A stretch of DNA of 64,000 nt from Ilyomonas sp965199845. GTDB taxonomy: Bacteria > Bacteroidota > Bacteroidia > Chitinophagales > Chitinophagaceae. The position numbers and the translations under genes were made by a program. The notes beneath the pieces were generated by a model. It searched no databases, was not told where the DNA came from, and saw only the letters and a program-made list of their open reading frames with translations. Location: the NCBI GenBank assembly GCA_965199845.1, contig CBDATZ010000031.1, positions 1-64,000 of the forward strand, in the 5' to 3' direction. The number at the start of each line of letters is the position of its first letter. Positions within the stretch are counted from its first letter, which is position 1. Positions 43,019-53,003 of the stretch are shown here, one piece after another.

Positions 43019-43026
43019 CAAAGGTA
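43019..43026 (-). promoter_or_regulatory. TAnnTTTG -7 box for ribBA
   Basis: TACCTTTG on the minus strand, 17 bases before ATG 43001. Supports the shorter start. Confidence 0.4.
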
Positions 43027-43241
43027 AGATGGAAAGATTGCCCGATTAATAGTGAATTGTTGATTGTTTGTAAAGACATTATAATTAAGTGGCGAGTATT
43101 TCATATTGCGGTTCAATCCCTTCTAAGTTACTAGCACTTGATAATATTTTCTTAACAACAAGTTAAGGCGTTTTAACGATTAATTCTTTCCTTTGCGGCT
43201 TGAAAAACACATCCAATTCTTTCTGTATCAAATTTCAGCTT

Positions 43242-46200
43242 ATGATAAATCAAAGAAATTTACACATTTTTATTTTCCTTATTTCTTTATTTTCTTTTAC
43301 AGCCGGCTTTTCACAGGAAACAACCTCAGAAATTCAGGGTATTGTAACAGGTAGCGATAATGCACCTTTGGCCGGTGCAACTGTTGTGGCTATTCACGAA
43401 CCAACTGCATCTCAGTATTCAACCACAACCCGTAAAGATGGTCATTACAACTTAGCAAATTTGCGTGTTGGCGGACCTTATACTATTACTATTACTTATG
43501 TAGGTTATGAAGATAAAAAGTTTGATAATGTAAGTTTATTGCTTGGACAAAGCTTTGTAGCTGATGCGCAATTAAATTCCTCATCAACACAATTGGCAGA
43601 CGTAGTTGTTGCGACTACAAGACAAAATAGAATCATCAATAATAACCGTACCGGCGCACAGGAAATTATCAGCCGCGGACAAATAGAAAGACTACCAACT
43701 ATCAACCGGTCGTTACAGGATTTTACCAAACTGGAACCCACATCAAATGGTTTAAATTTCGGTGGTCGCAACAGCCAATATAATAATGTTACCGTTGATG
43801 GTGCTAACTTCAATAATTCGTTTGGTTTGTCGAGTACGTTAGGCGGACAAACCGGTTCACAGCCAATCAGTCTGGATGCAATTGAGCAAATACAAGTAAA
43901 TTTATCTCCGTATGATGTGCGCCAGGGCGGATTTACAGGTGCAGGTATCAATACAGTAACACGCAGCGGAACCAATCAATTCAGAGGCACTGTTTATACA
44001 TATCTGAAAGGTGAAAACACACAAGGTTATCGTGTTGGCAATACAAAAGTTACCAAGACACCGATTGACTTTAATTTACGCGGCTTTGCTTTGGGCGGAC
44101 CGATTGTAAAAAATAAAGTTTTTTTCTTTGTTAGCGGCGAACAAGTGCGCCAGGAATTGCCGGCTACAAGTTATATTGCTTCCGATGCCAGCCATCCGAT
44201 TGCATCTGGCAGCGTATCGGTGGCAAATGCAGATACATTGACAAGAATTTCCAGCTTTCTCGATTCTGCCTTTGGTTATCAGACAGGTCCTTTCCAGGGA
44301 TATAATTTAAAAACGCAAAGTGATAAAATCACAGCCAAAATAGATTGGAATATTAATAACCAACACACGCTTACTGTAAAATACAATTATCTGAAGTCAT
44401 CTGCCGATCAGCTTCCGAGCACCAGCAGAAATGGGTTTGCCGGTTTTGTGGCAGGTCAGTCGCCGGGCAATCTTGCCATGCCGTTTCAAAATAGCGGGTA
44501 TGTAATCAATAATAATTTCAACATCTTTATTGCCGAATTAAATTCCCGTTTTACAAACAGAGCCGTTAATAAATTTCAGGTAGGTTTTACACAGCTGAGA
44601 GATTTTCGTGCATCGAAAGGAAACATAAATTTTCCTTTGGTTGATATTCTTTACAACAACAATGTATATACAAGTTTTGGTTACGAAACATTTACTTATA
44701 ACAATAAGCTGAATACGGATGTATTCCAGTTTTCAGACATCTTAACTTTATACAGAGGCGGTCATGAACTAACCATCGGAACGCAAAATTATTTCAGAAA
44801 ATATCTGAATGGATTTGCGCCGGCTTACGAAGGTATTTATCAATTCAGCAGTCCTTCCGCTTTTTACAATAGCGTATTGTACGATTCTGCTGCGACACGT
44901 TTTGCCAAGCAATCTTCTGCCCTAAAAGACAGTTCATTTCCTTATGCCAAAGCGGGTGTGAATGAACTTAGTTTGTTTGGACAAGACAAATGGAGAATCA
45001 ATAAGAAATTTACGTTTACTTACGGTTTGCGAATTGATTATTCTGCTTATACCGGAACTTTCGATCAGAATCCTGATTTTGCTGCGCTTACATTTGCAAA
45101 CGGCAATCATTATGATGTTGGTAAAAAACCAAAGAACAGACCTTTATTTTCTCCGAGAATCGGTTTTAACTGGGATGCTTTGGGAAATCAATCGTTACAG
45201 GTTCGTGGCGGCGCCGGTATTTTCTCCGGACCTCCGCCTTTTGTATGGATTAGTAACCAGGCAAGTAACAATGGTGTTCAGTTTAGTCAGGCTATTTATA
45301 ATAACAGCGTTGTATTCAATCCAAGCCCGGGCGCGTATTCAACCACAGGCGGCGTTAATACATCTTACGCTATCAATGTAACAGATAAAAACTTTAAATA
45401 CCCGACTGTATTTAAATCAAGTCTTGCGGTTGATAAAAGGTTTACAAACAATCTTATTCTGACATTGGAAGGCGCTTATTCTAAAGATATTAACGCTGTT
45501 TATTATTCAAATGTCAATTTAAATCAGAACGACACCAATACAATTGCGCTGGACATGCCTATATCGCGCAACAGGTACGGCGCAAATGGAAATAATAAAA
45601 TTTTCTCAGGTGCCGGCGGTGCAACAATTACAAACCCAAATATTACGAATGCCATTTTGATGAGCAATGCAAACAAAGGTTATACATACAGTGTTACAGC
45701 ACGTGCGCAAAAAACATACAAAGACCTTTTCTTAAGTGTTGCTTATACGTATGCACAAGCTAAAAACACTTCAGAATTCGGAAGCACAGCTGGTGGCTTG
45801 TGGAGTGGACGCGCTGTACAAGGCGACCCGAATACAGCAAACCTGGCTGATGCAGCGTGGTATCAGCCGCATCGTGTTGTTGCCTTTGCATCATATCGTT
45901 TTACTTATGCAAAATATCTCGCAACAAGTATCGGACTTTATTTTGAAGCAGCGCCGGCCGGCGTTACATCTTACGTGTATAACGGCGATTTAAACAATGA
46001 TGGAAATACAGGTAATGATTTGATTTATATCCCACGTTCCGCCAGCGAAATTAATCTTGTAAAATCAGGCTCCGGTGGTTCAGGAATGGGTATTGGTACT
46101 CCAACTAATCCGGTGACTGACCAACGTACTTCTTCGCAGATATGGGCGCAGTTAAACAACTTTATTAACCAGGACAGATATTTATCTGAAAACAGAGGCC

Positions 46201-46550
46201 AAGTTGCGAAAGCCAACGCCGTTGTATTGCCTTATTTTAAAAGAGTAGATGCCAATATTACGCAGGATTTTTCGGTAAAAACAGGTTCTGAAAGACATAC
46301 GCTTCGTTTATCGTTAGATCTTTTAAACTTAGGTAATTTGCTATACAAACAATGGGGTTTAGTAAAAACGCCTGTATTAAATAACTTCTTACGTTATGAA
46401 GGTTTAGCGGAAGATGGTAAAACACCAAGCTTCTCTTTCACTTACCAGGATGCGAATAACCAGGTTCCGGTAACAAACAGTTTCTCAAACAGTACCAGCA
46501 TACTTTCCCGCTGGCAGATGCAGTTTGGTATCCGTTATTTGTTTAACTAA
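43242..46550 (+). CDS. Oar-like TonB-dependent outer-membrane receptor
   Basis: 1102 residues from ATG 43242 (MINQRNLHIFIFLISLFSF, signal peptide ending near FSQ); the frame is open to a TTG at 43200. Carboxypeptidase-regulatory-like domain (~25-110: VTGSDNAPLAGATVVA), plug (~120-250: RTGAQEIISRGQIERLPT, LDAIEQIQVNLSPYDVRQGG) and a barrel ending FGIRYLFN. Unlike SusC proteins there is no SusD partner. Oar-type receptors transport or help secrete proteins or large substrates; the role here is unknown. Followed by a strong terminator. Confidence 0.9.
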   Translation: MINQRNLHIFIFLISLFSFTAGFSQETTSEIQGIVTGSDNAPLAGATVVAIHEPTASQYSTTTRKDGHYNLANLRVGGPYTITITYVGYEDKKFDNVSLLLGQSFVADAQLNSSSTQLADVVVATTRQNRIINNNRTGAQEIISRGQIERLPTINRSLQDFTKLEPTSNGLNFGGRNSQYNNVTVDGANFNNSFGLSSTLGGQTGSQPISLDAIEQIQVNLSPYDVRQGGFTGAGINTVTRSGTNQFRGTVYTYLKGENTQGYRVGNTKVTKTPIDFNLRGFALGGPIVKNKVFFFVSGEQVRQELPATSYIASDASHPIASGSVSVANADTLTRISSFLDSAFGYQTGPFQGYNLKTQSDKITAKIDWNINNQHTLTVKYNYLKSSADQLPSTSRNGFAGFVAGQSPGNLAMPFQNSGYVINNNFNIFIAELNSRFTNRAVNKFQVGFTQLRDFRASKGNINFPLVDILYNNNVYTSFGYETFTYNNKLNTDVFQFSDILTLYRGGHELTIGTQNYFRKYLNGFAPAYEGIYQFSSPSAFYNSVLYDSAATRFAKQSSALKDSSFPYAKAGVNELSLFGQDKWRINKKFTFTYGLRIDYSAYTGTFDQNPDFAALTFANGNHYDVGKKPKNRPLFSPRIGFNWDALGNQSLQVRGGAGIFSGPPPFVWISNQASNNGVQFSQAIYNNSVVFNPSPGAYSTTGGVNTSYAINVTDKNFKYPTVFKSSLAVDKRFTNNLILTLEGAYSKDINAVYYSNVNLNQNDTNTIALDMPISRNRYGANGNNKIFSGAGGATITNPNITNAILMSNANKGYTYSVTARAQKTYKDLFLSVAYTYAQAKNTSEFGSTAGGLWSGRAVQGDPNTANLADAAWYQPHRVVAFASYRFTYAKYLATSIGLYFEAAPAGVTSYVYNGDLNNDGNTGNDLIYIPRSASEINLVKSGSGGSGMGIGTPTNPVTDQRTSSQIWAQLNNFINQDRYLSENRGQVAKANAVVLPYFKRVDANITQDFSVKTGSERHTLRLSLDLLNLGNLLYKQWGLVKTPVLNNFLRYEGLAEDGKTPSFSFTYQDANNQVPVTNSFSNSTSILSRWQMQFGIRYLFN

Positions 46551-46568
46551 AATTAATATTGCAATATC

Positions 46569-46601
46569 AAAAAAGCTGTTCAAAGTTTGAACAGCTTTTT
46601 T
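46569..46601 (+). terminator. Rho-independent terminator after the Oar-like receptor
   Basis: Nearly perfect 16-bp inverted repeat, AAAAAAGCTGTTCAAA / TTTGAACAGCTTTTTT, with a single-base spacer; 18 bp after the stop codon. The pure-A and pure-T outer arms allow it to work on either strand. Confidence 0.85.
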
Positions 46602-46659
46602 ATTTTCGGGCTAATCAAAGGAAGAAGAAACCACTTCGGCAGCAAGCTTTTCATTTTTC

Positions 46660-46667
46660 TATATTTG
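46660..46667 (+). promoter_or_regulatory. TAnnTTTG -7 box for the oxidoreductase operon
   Basis: TATATTTG, 21 bases before ATG 46689. No clear -33 TTG. Confidence 0.45.
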
Positions 46668-46688
46668 TAATCTTTAAAAGGAAGCGTT

Positions 46689-47663
46689 ATGTTGAAAGTT
46701 GGAGTTTTTGGTACCGGGCATCTCGGTAAATTTCATTTGAATAACTGGAAAGAAATTGAAGATATTGAAATTGTTGGTTTTTACGATCCGCACGATGAAA
46801 CTGCAGAAGCAGTAGCAAAGCAATATGCCATAAAAAGGTTTTCGACGCCCGAAGAATTAATGAATAATATAGATGCCGCAGATATTGTAGCACCAACCAA
46901 TCATCATTTTTCGTTGTGCGAACTGGCAATCCGCAATGGCAAGCATGTATTTGTAGAAAAGCCTTTGGTAAATACAATTGCAGAAGGAAAAGTTATAGTT
47001 AAGATGGCTCGCGAAGCAAATGTAAAAGTGCAGGTTGGTCATGTAGAAAGATTTAACCCGGCTTATCTTTCTGTAAAAAACATGAACCTGAAACCGATGT
47101 TTATCGAAGTGCATCGCTTAGCGCAATTCAACGTGCGTGGAACGGAAGTGAGCGTGATTCTCGACTTAATGATTCACGATATAGATATTATTTTGAGCAT
47201 TGTAAAAAGTGATGTCAAAAACATATTTGCCAGCGGCGTTTCTGTGCTTAGCGATACACCTGATATTGCTAATGTAAGAATTGAATTTTACAACGGTTGT
47301 GTTGCCAATCTTACCAGCAGCCGCATCAGCATGAAGAAAATGCGTAAAATGCGTTTGTTTCAGAAAGATGCTTACATTAGCATTGATTTTTTAGACAAAA
47401 AAACAGAAGTTATTAAATTAAAAGAGGAAACCGATATCTCATCATTTTCGTTTGATATTGAAACGCCGCATGGTGTAAAAACCATTTCAGTCGCTAGTCC
47501 TTCCATAGCGCCGACGAATGCTATTAAAGATGAATTGTTATCTTTTGTTGATGCTGTTAAGAACGATAAACCGGTTGTTGTGAGCGAGATTGACGGCTAT
47601 GCCGCAATGGAAGTGGCGCATAAAATTTTAGAAAAAATCAACAATACCAAATTCAGTGTGTAA
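46689..47663 (+). CDS. Gfo/Idh/MocA-family oxidoreductase
   Basis: 324-residue NAD(P)-dependent sugar dehydrogenase. N-terminal Rossmann motif VGVFGTGHLGKFH (~residue 4), cofactor/catalytic Lys in VEKPLVNT (~95), HVERFNPAY (~120) and catalytic region MIHDIDIIL (~163). The SRISMKKMRKMRLFQ stretch is reminiscent of GnnA-type UDP-GlcNAc 3-dehydrogenases of lipid A, but no aminotransferase is adjacent, so this is only a hint. A sugar transferase gene follows after 21 bp, which supports a role in surface-sugar synthesis. Confidence 0.85.
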   Translation: MLKVGVFGTGHLGKFHLNNWKEIEDIEIVGFYDPHDETAEAVAKQYAIKRFSTPEELMNNIDAADIVAPTNHHFSLCELAIRNGKHVFVEKPLVNTIAEGKVIVKMAREANVKVQVGHVERFNPAYLSVKNMNLKPMFIEVHRLAQFNVRGTEVSVILDLMIHDIDIILSIVKSDVKNIFASGVSVLSDTPDIANVRIEFYNGCVANLTSSRISMKKMRKMRLFQKDAYISIDFLDKKTEVIKLKEETDISSFSFDIETPHGVKTISVASPSIAPTNAIKDELLSFVDAVKNDKPVVVSEIDGYAAMEVAHKILEKINNTKFSV

Positions 47664-47684
47664 GATTTATTATAACCCAAACCC

Positions 47685-49115
47685 ATGCGCTTTATAAAAA
47701 AAATGATTCATATAAAATGGTATGTAATAATTGATGGTATTACATCGTGCCTGGTATGGATTTTTATTTCTTTATATCGTCAAAAATTATCTCATCAATA
47801 TTTTTCTTTCCATGAGTTATTGACTTATAACAACTATTTTTTCATCAAATCATTTTTGTCCTTTCCTGTTTTCTGGGTTCTCTTTTTCACAATCATGGGT
47901 TCTTATAAATACTCATTATACACAAAGTCAAGACTAAGTGAATTAACCAATACAGTTATTGAGTGTTTGATCGGATGCATTGTTATTTTCTTCACTATTT
48001 TTTTAAACGATCAGGACGCCAATTATTTTTATTATTATAAAGTTTTTTTTGCTTACCTCGCTTGCCAGACTACGCTGACTTACGTGGGCAGATTGTTGTT
48101 GCTCACCATAGTAAAAGAACAATTAAAAGAAGGCTTGTTTACCATCAAAACAATATTTATCGGCAACAGCCATAAAGCTTCCGACATTTATAAATCAGTA
48201 GTAAAAAAAAGGCAGATTTCTAATATCAACACCATTGGTTTTGTTTCATCTGATGGCTTTAGCGGTAATGGTTTAAGTCATTACATACCCAAACTCGGAA
48301 ACTTAGCAGATGTAGAAAAAATTATTGATGCGCAAAATGTAGAACAAGTAATTGTAGCATTAGATAAATCGGAATTGAAATCGCAGCAAAACCTGTTGGC
48401 AAGGTTGAGCGATAAAGACATTTCTATAAAGATAGCACCCGACAATTTTGATATTCTTGCCGGCTCGGTAAAAACAAAAAATGTGATGGGCGAAACGCTT
48501 ATAGATATTAACACCAACCTGATGCCTGCATGGCAGGAAAATATAAAACGCACCATAGATGTTGTCGCCAGTATCCTCGCATTAATTTTACTAAGCCCGG
48601 TATTCTTATATGTAATGTATCGTACCAAACTTTCGTCTCCGGGAACCGTATTTTATTCACAAGAAAGAGTCGGTTATAAAAGCAAGTCATTTACTATTTA
48701 CAAGTTCCGTTCTATGTATATGAATTCGGAAAATGACGGCAAGCCACAATTATCATCCGATGCAGACGCACGTATTACAGACTGGGGAAAATTTATGCGT
48801 AAATGGCGTCTTGACGAATTGCCGCAACTATGGAATATTCTAACCGGCGATATGAGTTTTATAGGACCCAGACCAGAACGTAAATATTATATTGACATCA
48901 TTCAACAACACAATCCATATTATAAATATCTTCTGAAAGTAAAGCCTGGCCTTACTTCGTGGGGAATGATACAATTTGGTTACGCGTCTTCGGTAGAAGA
49001 AATGCTGGAGCGAATGCAGTATGATTTGCTTTACATCAAAAACATTTCTTTACTCGTAGATTTTCGTATTATGCTTTACACCATACGAATTATTATGCTG
49101 GGAAAAGGCAAGTAA
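47685..49115 (+). CDS. Polyprenyl-phosphate sugar-1-phosphate transferase (WcaJ-like)
   Basis: 476-residue membrane protein starting surface-polysaccharide chains by moving a sugar phosphate onto undecaprenyl phosphate. N-terminal ~150 residues form several membrane helices, then a CoA/NAD-like domain (~155-270). The C-terminal bacterial sugar transferase domain begins KRTIDVVASILALI (~285) and holds YKFRSM, WRLDELPQLWNIL and GPRPE. It follows the Gfo/Idh gene; no further glycosyltransferases are next to it, so the remaining polysaccharide genes are elsewhere. Confidence 0.88.
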   Translation: MRFIKKMIHIKWYVIIDGITSCLVWIFISLYRQKLSHQYFSFHELLTYNNYFFIKSFLSFPVFWVLFFTIMGSYKYSLYTKSRLSELTNTVIECLIGCIVIFFTIFLNDQDANYFYYYKVFFAYLACQTTLTYVGRLLLLTIVKEQLKEGLFTIKTIFIGNSHKASDIYKSVVKKRQISNINTIGFVSSDGFSGNGLSHYIPKLGNLADVEKIIDAQNVEQVIVALDKSELKSQQNLLARLSDKDISIKIAPDNFDILAGSVKTKNVMGETLIDINTNLMPAWQENIKRTIDVVASILALILLSPVFLYVMYRTKLSSPGTVFYSQERVGYKSKSFTIYKFRSMYMNSENDGKPQLSSDADARITDWGKFMRKWRLDELPQLWNILTGDMSFIGPRPERKYYIDIIQQHNPYYKYLLKVKPGLTSWGMIQFGYASSVEEMLERMQYDLLYIKNISLLVDFRIMLYTIRIIMLGKGK

Positions 49116-49175
49116 AGAAGTTAAATGAAATCATATCTCTTATCTTCACCACTATAAAAAACTAACATTTATAAC

Positions 49176-52028
49176 GTGCGATATTTCTGTTTGTTTGTGG
49201 CTTGCGGAATTAGCTCTTTTTGTTTAGCGCAAAATAATTACTGGCAGCAAAAAGTTGATTATAAAATACATGTAACGCTGAACGATACAAGCCATTCGTT
49301 AGATGCCGATGAAACGATTACTTACTTTAATAATTCGCCCGATACATTAACGTATATCTGGTTTCATTTGTGGCCGAACGCGTATAAAAATGACAGAACT
49401 GCGTTTAGCGAACAGATGCTTCGCAACAACAATACAGACTTTTATTTTTCGGATGAAAGCCAGCGCGGATATATCAACCAATTGCGTTTTACGGTAAATG
49501 AAACCCGTGCTGTATTATTGCCCGACAGTAACCATATTGATATTGCAAAACTTGTTTTGCCACAACCTTTATTGCCCGGAAAATCTGTTGTTATGGCAAC
49601 GCCGTTTCATGTAAAATTACCATATAACTTTTCGCGCAGTGGTTACGAAGGACAAACATTTCAGGTTGCGCAATGGTATCCGAAACCAGCGGTTTACGAT
49701 AGCAAAGGCTGGCATCAAATGCCTTACTTAGACCAGGGAGAATTTTATAGTGAATTTGGAAATTATGATGTTTTTATTTCATTACCCGAGAATTACACAG
49801 TGATTGCATCGGGCGATTTGCATAATGAAACGGAACTAAATAAAATGAAAGCAACCGGTAAATTGCCGGCAGAACAACAACAAAATTTTATTGATTGGAA
49901 TAAAGATTATAAAGCAAAAGCCATTCGTTTAAAAAAGCGTTTTAATGAAGTAGCGCCTGCGTCTTCATCAACCATAAAAACACTTCGTTATACATTAGAC
50001 AGCGCGCACGATTTTGCCTGGTTTGCCAGCAAATTATTTTTAATTCAGTACGATACAATACAACTACCAACGCATACAATTGATGCATTCAGTTTTTATA
50101 ATCCATGGAATAAAAGCAGTTGGAAAAACAGTTTACAATATGTAAAAAGCGCGGTTCATTTTTACTCTGAAAAATTAGGCGAATATCCATACAAAGATGT
50201 GAGCGCTGTGCTTGGCGATGCCGCAAAAGAAGCCGGCGGCATGGAATATCCGACGGTTACTTTATTAGAGATGAGCGATAGTGCAAAGCAACTGGATGCA
50301 ACGCTTACTCATGAAATTGGCCACAATTGGTTGTACAGCATTTTAGCTTCTAACGAAAGAGATCATGCGTGGTTAGATGAAGGCATCAATACGTACTACG
50401 AAAACCGTTATATGGATGAGCGTTATGAGGAGAACCTAAAAGCTCATTTTCCTTTCAATAAGTTTCCGGAAAGTATGGATACTTTATTGATGGAAACAAT
50501 AATAAAACTTCGTAAAGACCAACGTATAGAAACGAGTTCAGACAGTTTTACGGCAGCTAATTATAACCTCGTTGTGTACGGCAAAACCGCCATGTGGATG
50601 AAGCAAATAGAAGCGCAATTAGGTGTTCCTGTTTTCGACAAAAGCATGAAAACATATTACACGCAATGGAAATTTGCACATCCTTATCCGGACGATTTTC
50701 AGCAAAGCATAGAAAAGAGCAGCGGGCAATCTCTATCCACTTTTTTTGATAAGTTTTATACAACAGGTTCTTTATTTTCATCGCAACAAAAGAAGGTAAA
50801 ACCAACACTTTTTTTCAATGAAAAAGAAACCAGTAAATACAATTATCTTTCCTTTTCACCGGCGATTGGTTATAATTATTATGATAAATTCATGATTGGT
50901 GGTTTGATACATAACTGCCAGTTTCCAATGAACCGGTTTCAATTTTTGGTGGCTCCGTTATATGCAACCGGCAGCAATACTGTAACAGGCGCTGCCAGGT
51001 TCAGTTACAGCACATTTACAAAGCAAAGCTGGCTTGAGTTTGCGCTTAGCGGTGTCAAGTATGACATCAATTCGTTCACGCAATACGACAACAGTAAATT
51101 GTACTTTGGCATGTCGCGTATTGTGCCTTCTGTAAAATATCGTTTATACAACAAAGATTTGCGCTCAACGCAACGATGGACGTTTATCGCAAAAAGCTAT
51201 TTAATAAGTGAACAGCAATTCGGAAACTTTACAAATGTTATTGTGCCGCCGGATACCTTTTTTGTTGCGCAAAAGCAAACTACAAATCGTTATGTAAATG
51301 AACTTCGGGCAACCGTGAGCGATAACCGCAAGTTGTATCCGTATGAAGCCGACCTGACAATTGACCAGGGAAAAACGTTTCTCCGCGCTGGTTTTACAGG
51401 CAATTATTTTTTTAATTATACAAAGAAAAATCAAGGTATTCAAGCCCGTTTTTTTGCAGGCAAATTCTTTTACTTACAACAAAAAACTTTGCTTTCCAAA
51501 GGTGAAAACGATCGTTACCTGTTAACGCTTTCCGGGCCAAACGGCAGCGAAGATTTTACTTACAGCGATTACTTTTTAGGAAGGTCTGAGTTTGAAGGCG
51601 GATTGAGCCAGCAGATTATGCAGCGTGATGGTTTTTTTAAAGTCAGCACGCCGTTTTTAAGTGAGGCGGTTGGTAAAACAGACAACTGGTTGTTATCATT
51701 AAATATAAGTGGCGATATTCCGGATGAAATTAATCCGCTAAATGTGTTGCCTTTCAAACTTCCTGTTCAGTTGTTTCTTGATATTGGAACTTACAGCGAT
51801 GCCTGGAACGAAGAGAACAGTAACGGCAGATTTTTATACGACGCAGGCATTAAAATATCCATTCTGAAATCCGCATTCAGCGTGTATTTGCCAATTATTT
51901 ACAGCAAAGTATATCGCGATTATTACAAATCATTTTATCCCGATAAACGCTTTGCTCACACTATCGCATTTGGCTTTAATCTAAGCGCGTTTCAACCAAA
52001 TAAAATCAACCGGAATTTGCCTTTATAA
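49176..52028 (+). CDS. Large exported M1-family metallopeptidase with barrel-like C-terminus
   Basis: 950 residues, GTG start at 49176 (VRYFCLFVACGISSF, signal peptide to ~CLAQ). M1 aminopeptidase domain in residues ~20-530, with zinc motif HEIGH (H379, E380, H383) and E402. The C-terminal ~400 residues have no M1 helical domain; they alternate short hydrophobic and polar strands with tyrosine/phenylalanine, ending HTIAFGFNLSAF, like an outer-membrane barrel. So it may be a surface-anchored peptidase. Alone on this strand between the sugar transferase and an acyltransferase-like gene. Confidence 0.85.
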   Translation: MRYFCLFVACGISSFCLAQNNYWQQKVDYKIHVTLNDTSHSLDADETITYFNNSPDTLTYIWFHLWPNAYKNDRTAFSEQMLRNNNTDFYFSDESQRGYINQLRFTVNETRAVLLPDSNHIDIAKLVLPQPLLPGKSVVMATPFHVKLPYNFSRSGYEGQTFQVAQWYPKPAVYDSKGWHQMPYLDQGEFYSEFGNYDVFISLPENYTVIASGDLHNETELNKMKATGKLPAEQQQNFIDWNKDYKAKAIRLKKRFNEVAPASSSTIKTLRYTLDSAHDFAWFASKLFLIQYDTIQLPTHTIDAFSFYNPWNKSSWKNSLQYVKSAVHFYSEKLGEYPYKDVSAVLGDAAKEAGGMEYPTVTLLEMSDSAKQLDATLTHEIGHNWLYSILASNERDHAWLDEGINTYYENRYMDERYEENLKAHFPFNKFPESMDTLLMETIIKLRKDQRIETSSDSFTAANYNLVVYGKTAMWMKQIEAQLGVPVFDKSMKTYYTQWKFAHPYPDDFQQSIEKSSGQSLSTFFDKFYTTGSLFSSQQKKVKPTLFFNEKETSKYNYLSFSPAIGYNYYDKFMIGGLIHNCQFPMNRFQFLVAPLYATGSNTVTGAARFSYSTFTKQSWLEFALSGVKYDINSFTQYDNSKLYFGMSRIVPSVKYRLYNKDLRSTQRWTFIAKSYLISEQQFGNFTNVIVPPDTFFVAQKQTTNRYVNELRATVSDNRKLYPYEADLTIDQGKTFLRAGFTGNYFFNYTKKNQGIQARFFAGKFFYLQQKTLLSKGENDRYLLTLSGPNGSEDFTYSDYFLGRSEFEGGLSQQIMQRDGFFKVSTPFLSEAVGKTDNWLLSLNISGDIPDEINPLNVLPFKLPVQLFLDIGTYSDAWNEENSNGRFLYDAGIKISILKSAFSVYLPIIYSKVYRDYYKSFYPDKRFAHTIAFGFNLSAFQPNKINRNLPL

Positions 52029-52062
52029 CTTTCAAATCAATGCCAAGTATTATTAGTTAGCT

Positions 52063-53001
52063 ATGCAGCAAAATGCCGATACCATTCGTTATTTACCTTA
52101 TCATAAAATTGATAAAACAAAATGGGATATTTGTTTACAGGCATCGGTAAATCCGCTGATTTATGCGACTTCGCTTTATCTCGATAATATGTGTACACAA
52201 TGGGATGGTTTGGTAATGAACGATTATGAAGCCATCATGCCGTTACCATGGAACAGCAAGCTCGGAATCCGATATGTTTACTCGCCATTCTTCGTTATTG
52301 GCGGCGGTGTATTTGGAAAAAATCTGACAGCAGATAAAATCATACAATTCATCAAAAGCATACCTGGAAAGTTTTTATATCTTGATATAGATTTTAATGA
52401 ATTCAATTTTTTTCCTGATGAATTCAGCAAAGAAAAAATTGTTTACACAAAACGAACAAATACATTGCTTTCTTTGCAATTTTCTTATCAAACTCTGTTA
52501 TCAAATTATTCTGCACAGGCAAAAAGAAAAATAAAGAAAGCAGCTACGTATAATCTTCAGTTTTCAAGTTCAGCTTCTGTAAAAACAATTGTTGATTTGT
52601 ATTGCAAACATTATTTAGCTAAAGATAAAGTAGTTGCTAAGTTTGATTTTACCAATATGATTTCATTTTTACAAAATCAATTGGCTGATAAAACGCGAAC
52701 TTATTTACTATCTTTTCCGAACGGTAACGTGTGTGCTTTTTATCTTTTGTTGTTCGATAAAAATTATGTGTATTGGTTGCTTGGTGGCAGCACGGAAGAA
52801 GGAAAAAAAATGGGTGCTTTTTATTATTTAACGGATAAAATTATTTCAGAATTCGCCGGTACAAACCGAATGTTTCGTTTTGAAGGTTCTGATATAGTAG
52901 GCATCAATTTGTTTAATAAACAGTTTGGAGGTCAGAATGTTTTTTATCCAAGATTGATAATAAATCGTTTGCCAAAACTGGTTCGCTGGTTGAAAAATTA
53001 A
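52063..53001 (+). CDS. GNAT/FemAB-like acyltransferase
   Basis: 312 residues with no signal or membrane segment. The central and C-terminal part (YSAQAKRKIKKAA ~155, VCAFYLLLFDKNYVYWLLGG ~225, MGAFYYLTDKIISEFA ~255, FRFEGSDIVGINLFNKQFGG ~275) resembles the FemAB/CelD-type double GNAT fold that moves aminoacyl or acyl groups to cell-wall or surface molecules. Catalytic residues cannot be assigned. Lies 34 bp after the peptidase gene and ends 2 bp before the convergent FkbM gene. Confidence 0.65.
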   Translation: MQQNADTIRYLPYHKIDKTKWDICLQASVNPLIYATSLYLDNMCTQWDGLVMNDYEAIMPLPWNSKLGIRYVYSPFFVIGGGVFGKNLTADKIIQFIKSIPGKFLYLDIDFNEFNFFPDEFSKEKIVYTKRTNTLLSLQFSYQTLLSNYSAQAKRKIKKAATYNLQFSSSASVKTIVDLYCKHYLAKDKVVAKFDFTNMISFLQNQLADKTRTYLLSFPNGNVCAFYLLLFDKNYVYWLLGGSTEEGKKMGAFYYLTDKIISEFAGTNRMFRFEGSDIVGINLFNKQFGGQNVFYPRLIINRLPKLVRWLKN

Positions 53002-53003
53002 CA

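Noticed and set aside
43002..43241. FMN riboswitch ahead of ribBA
   Set aside because: No sequence resembling the conserved RFN element was found on the minus strand, and the -7 box leaves a leader too short to hold one.
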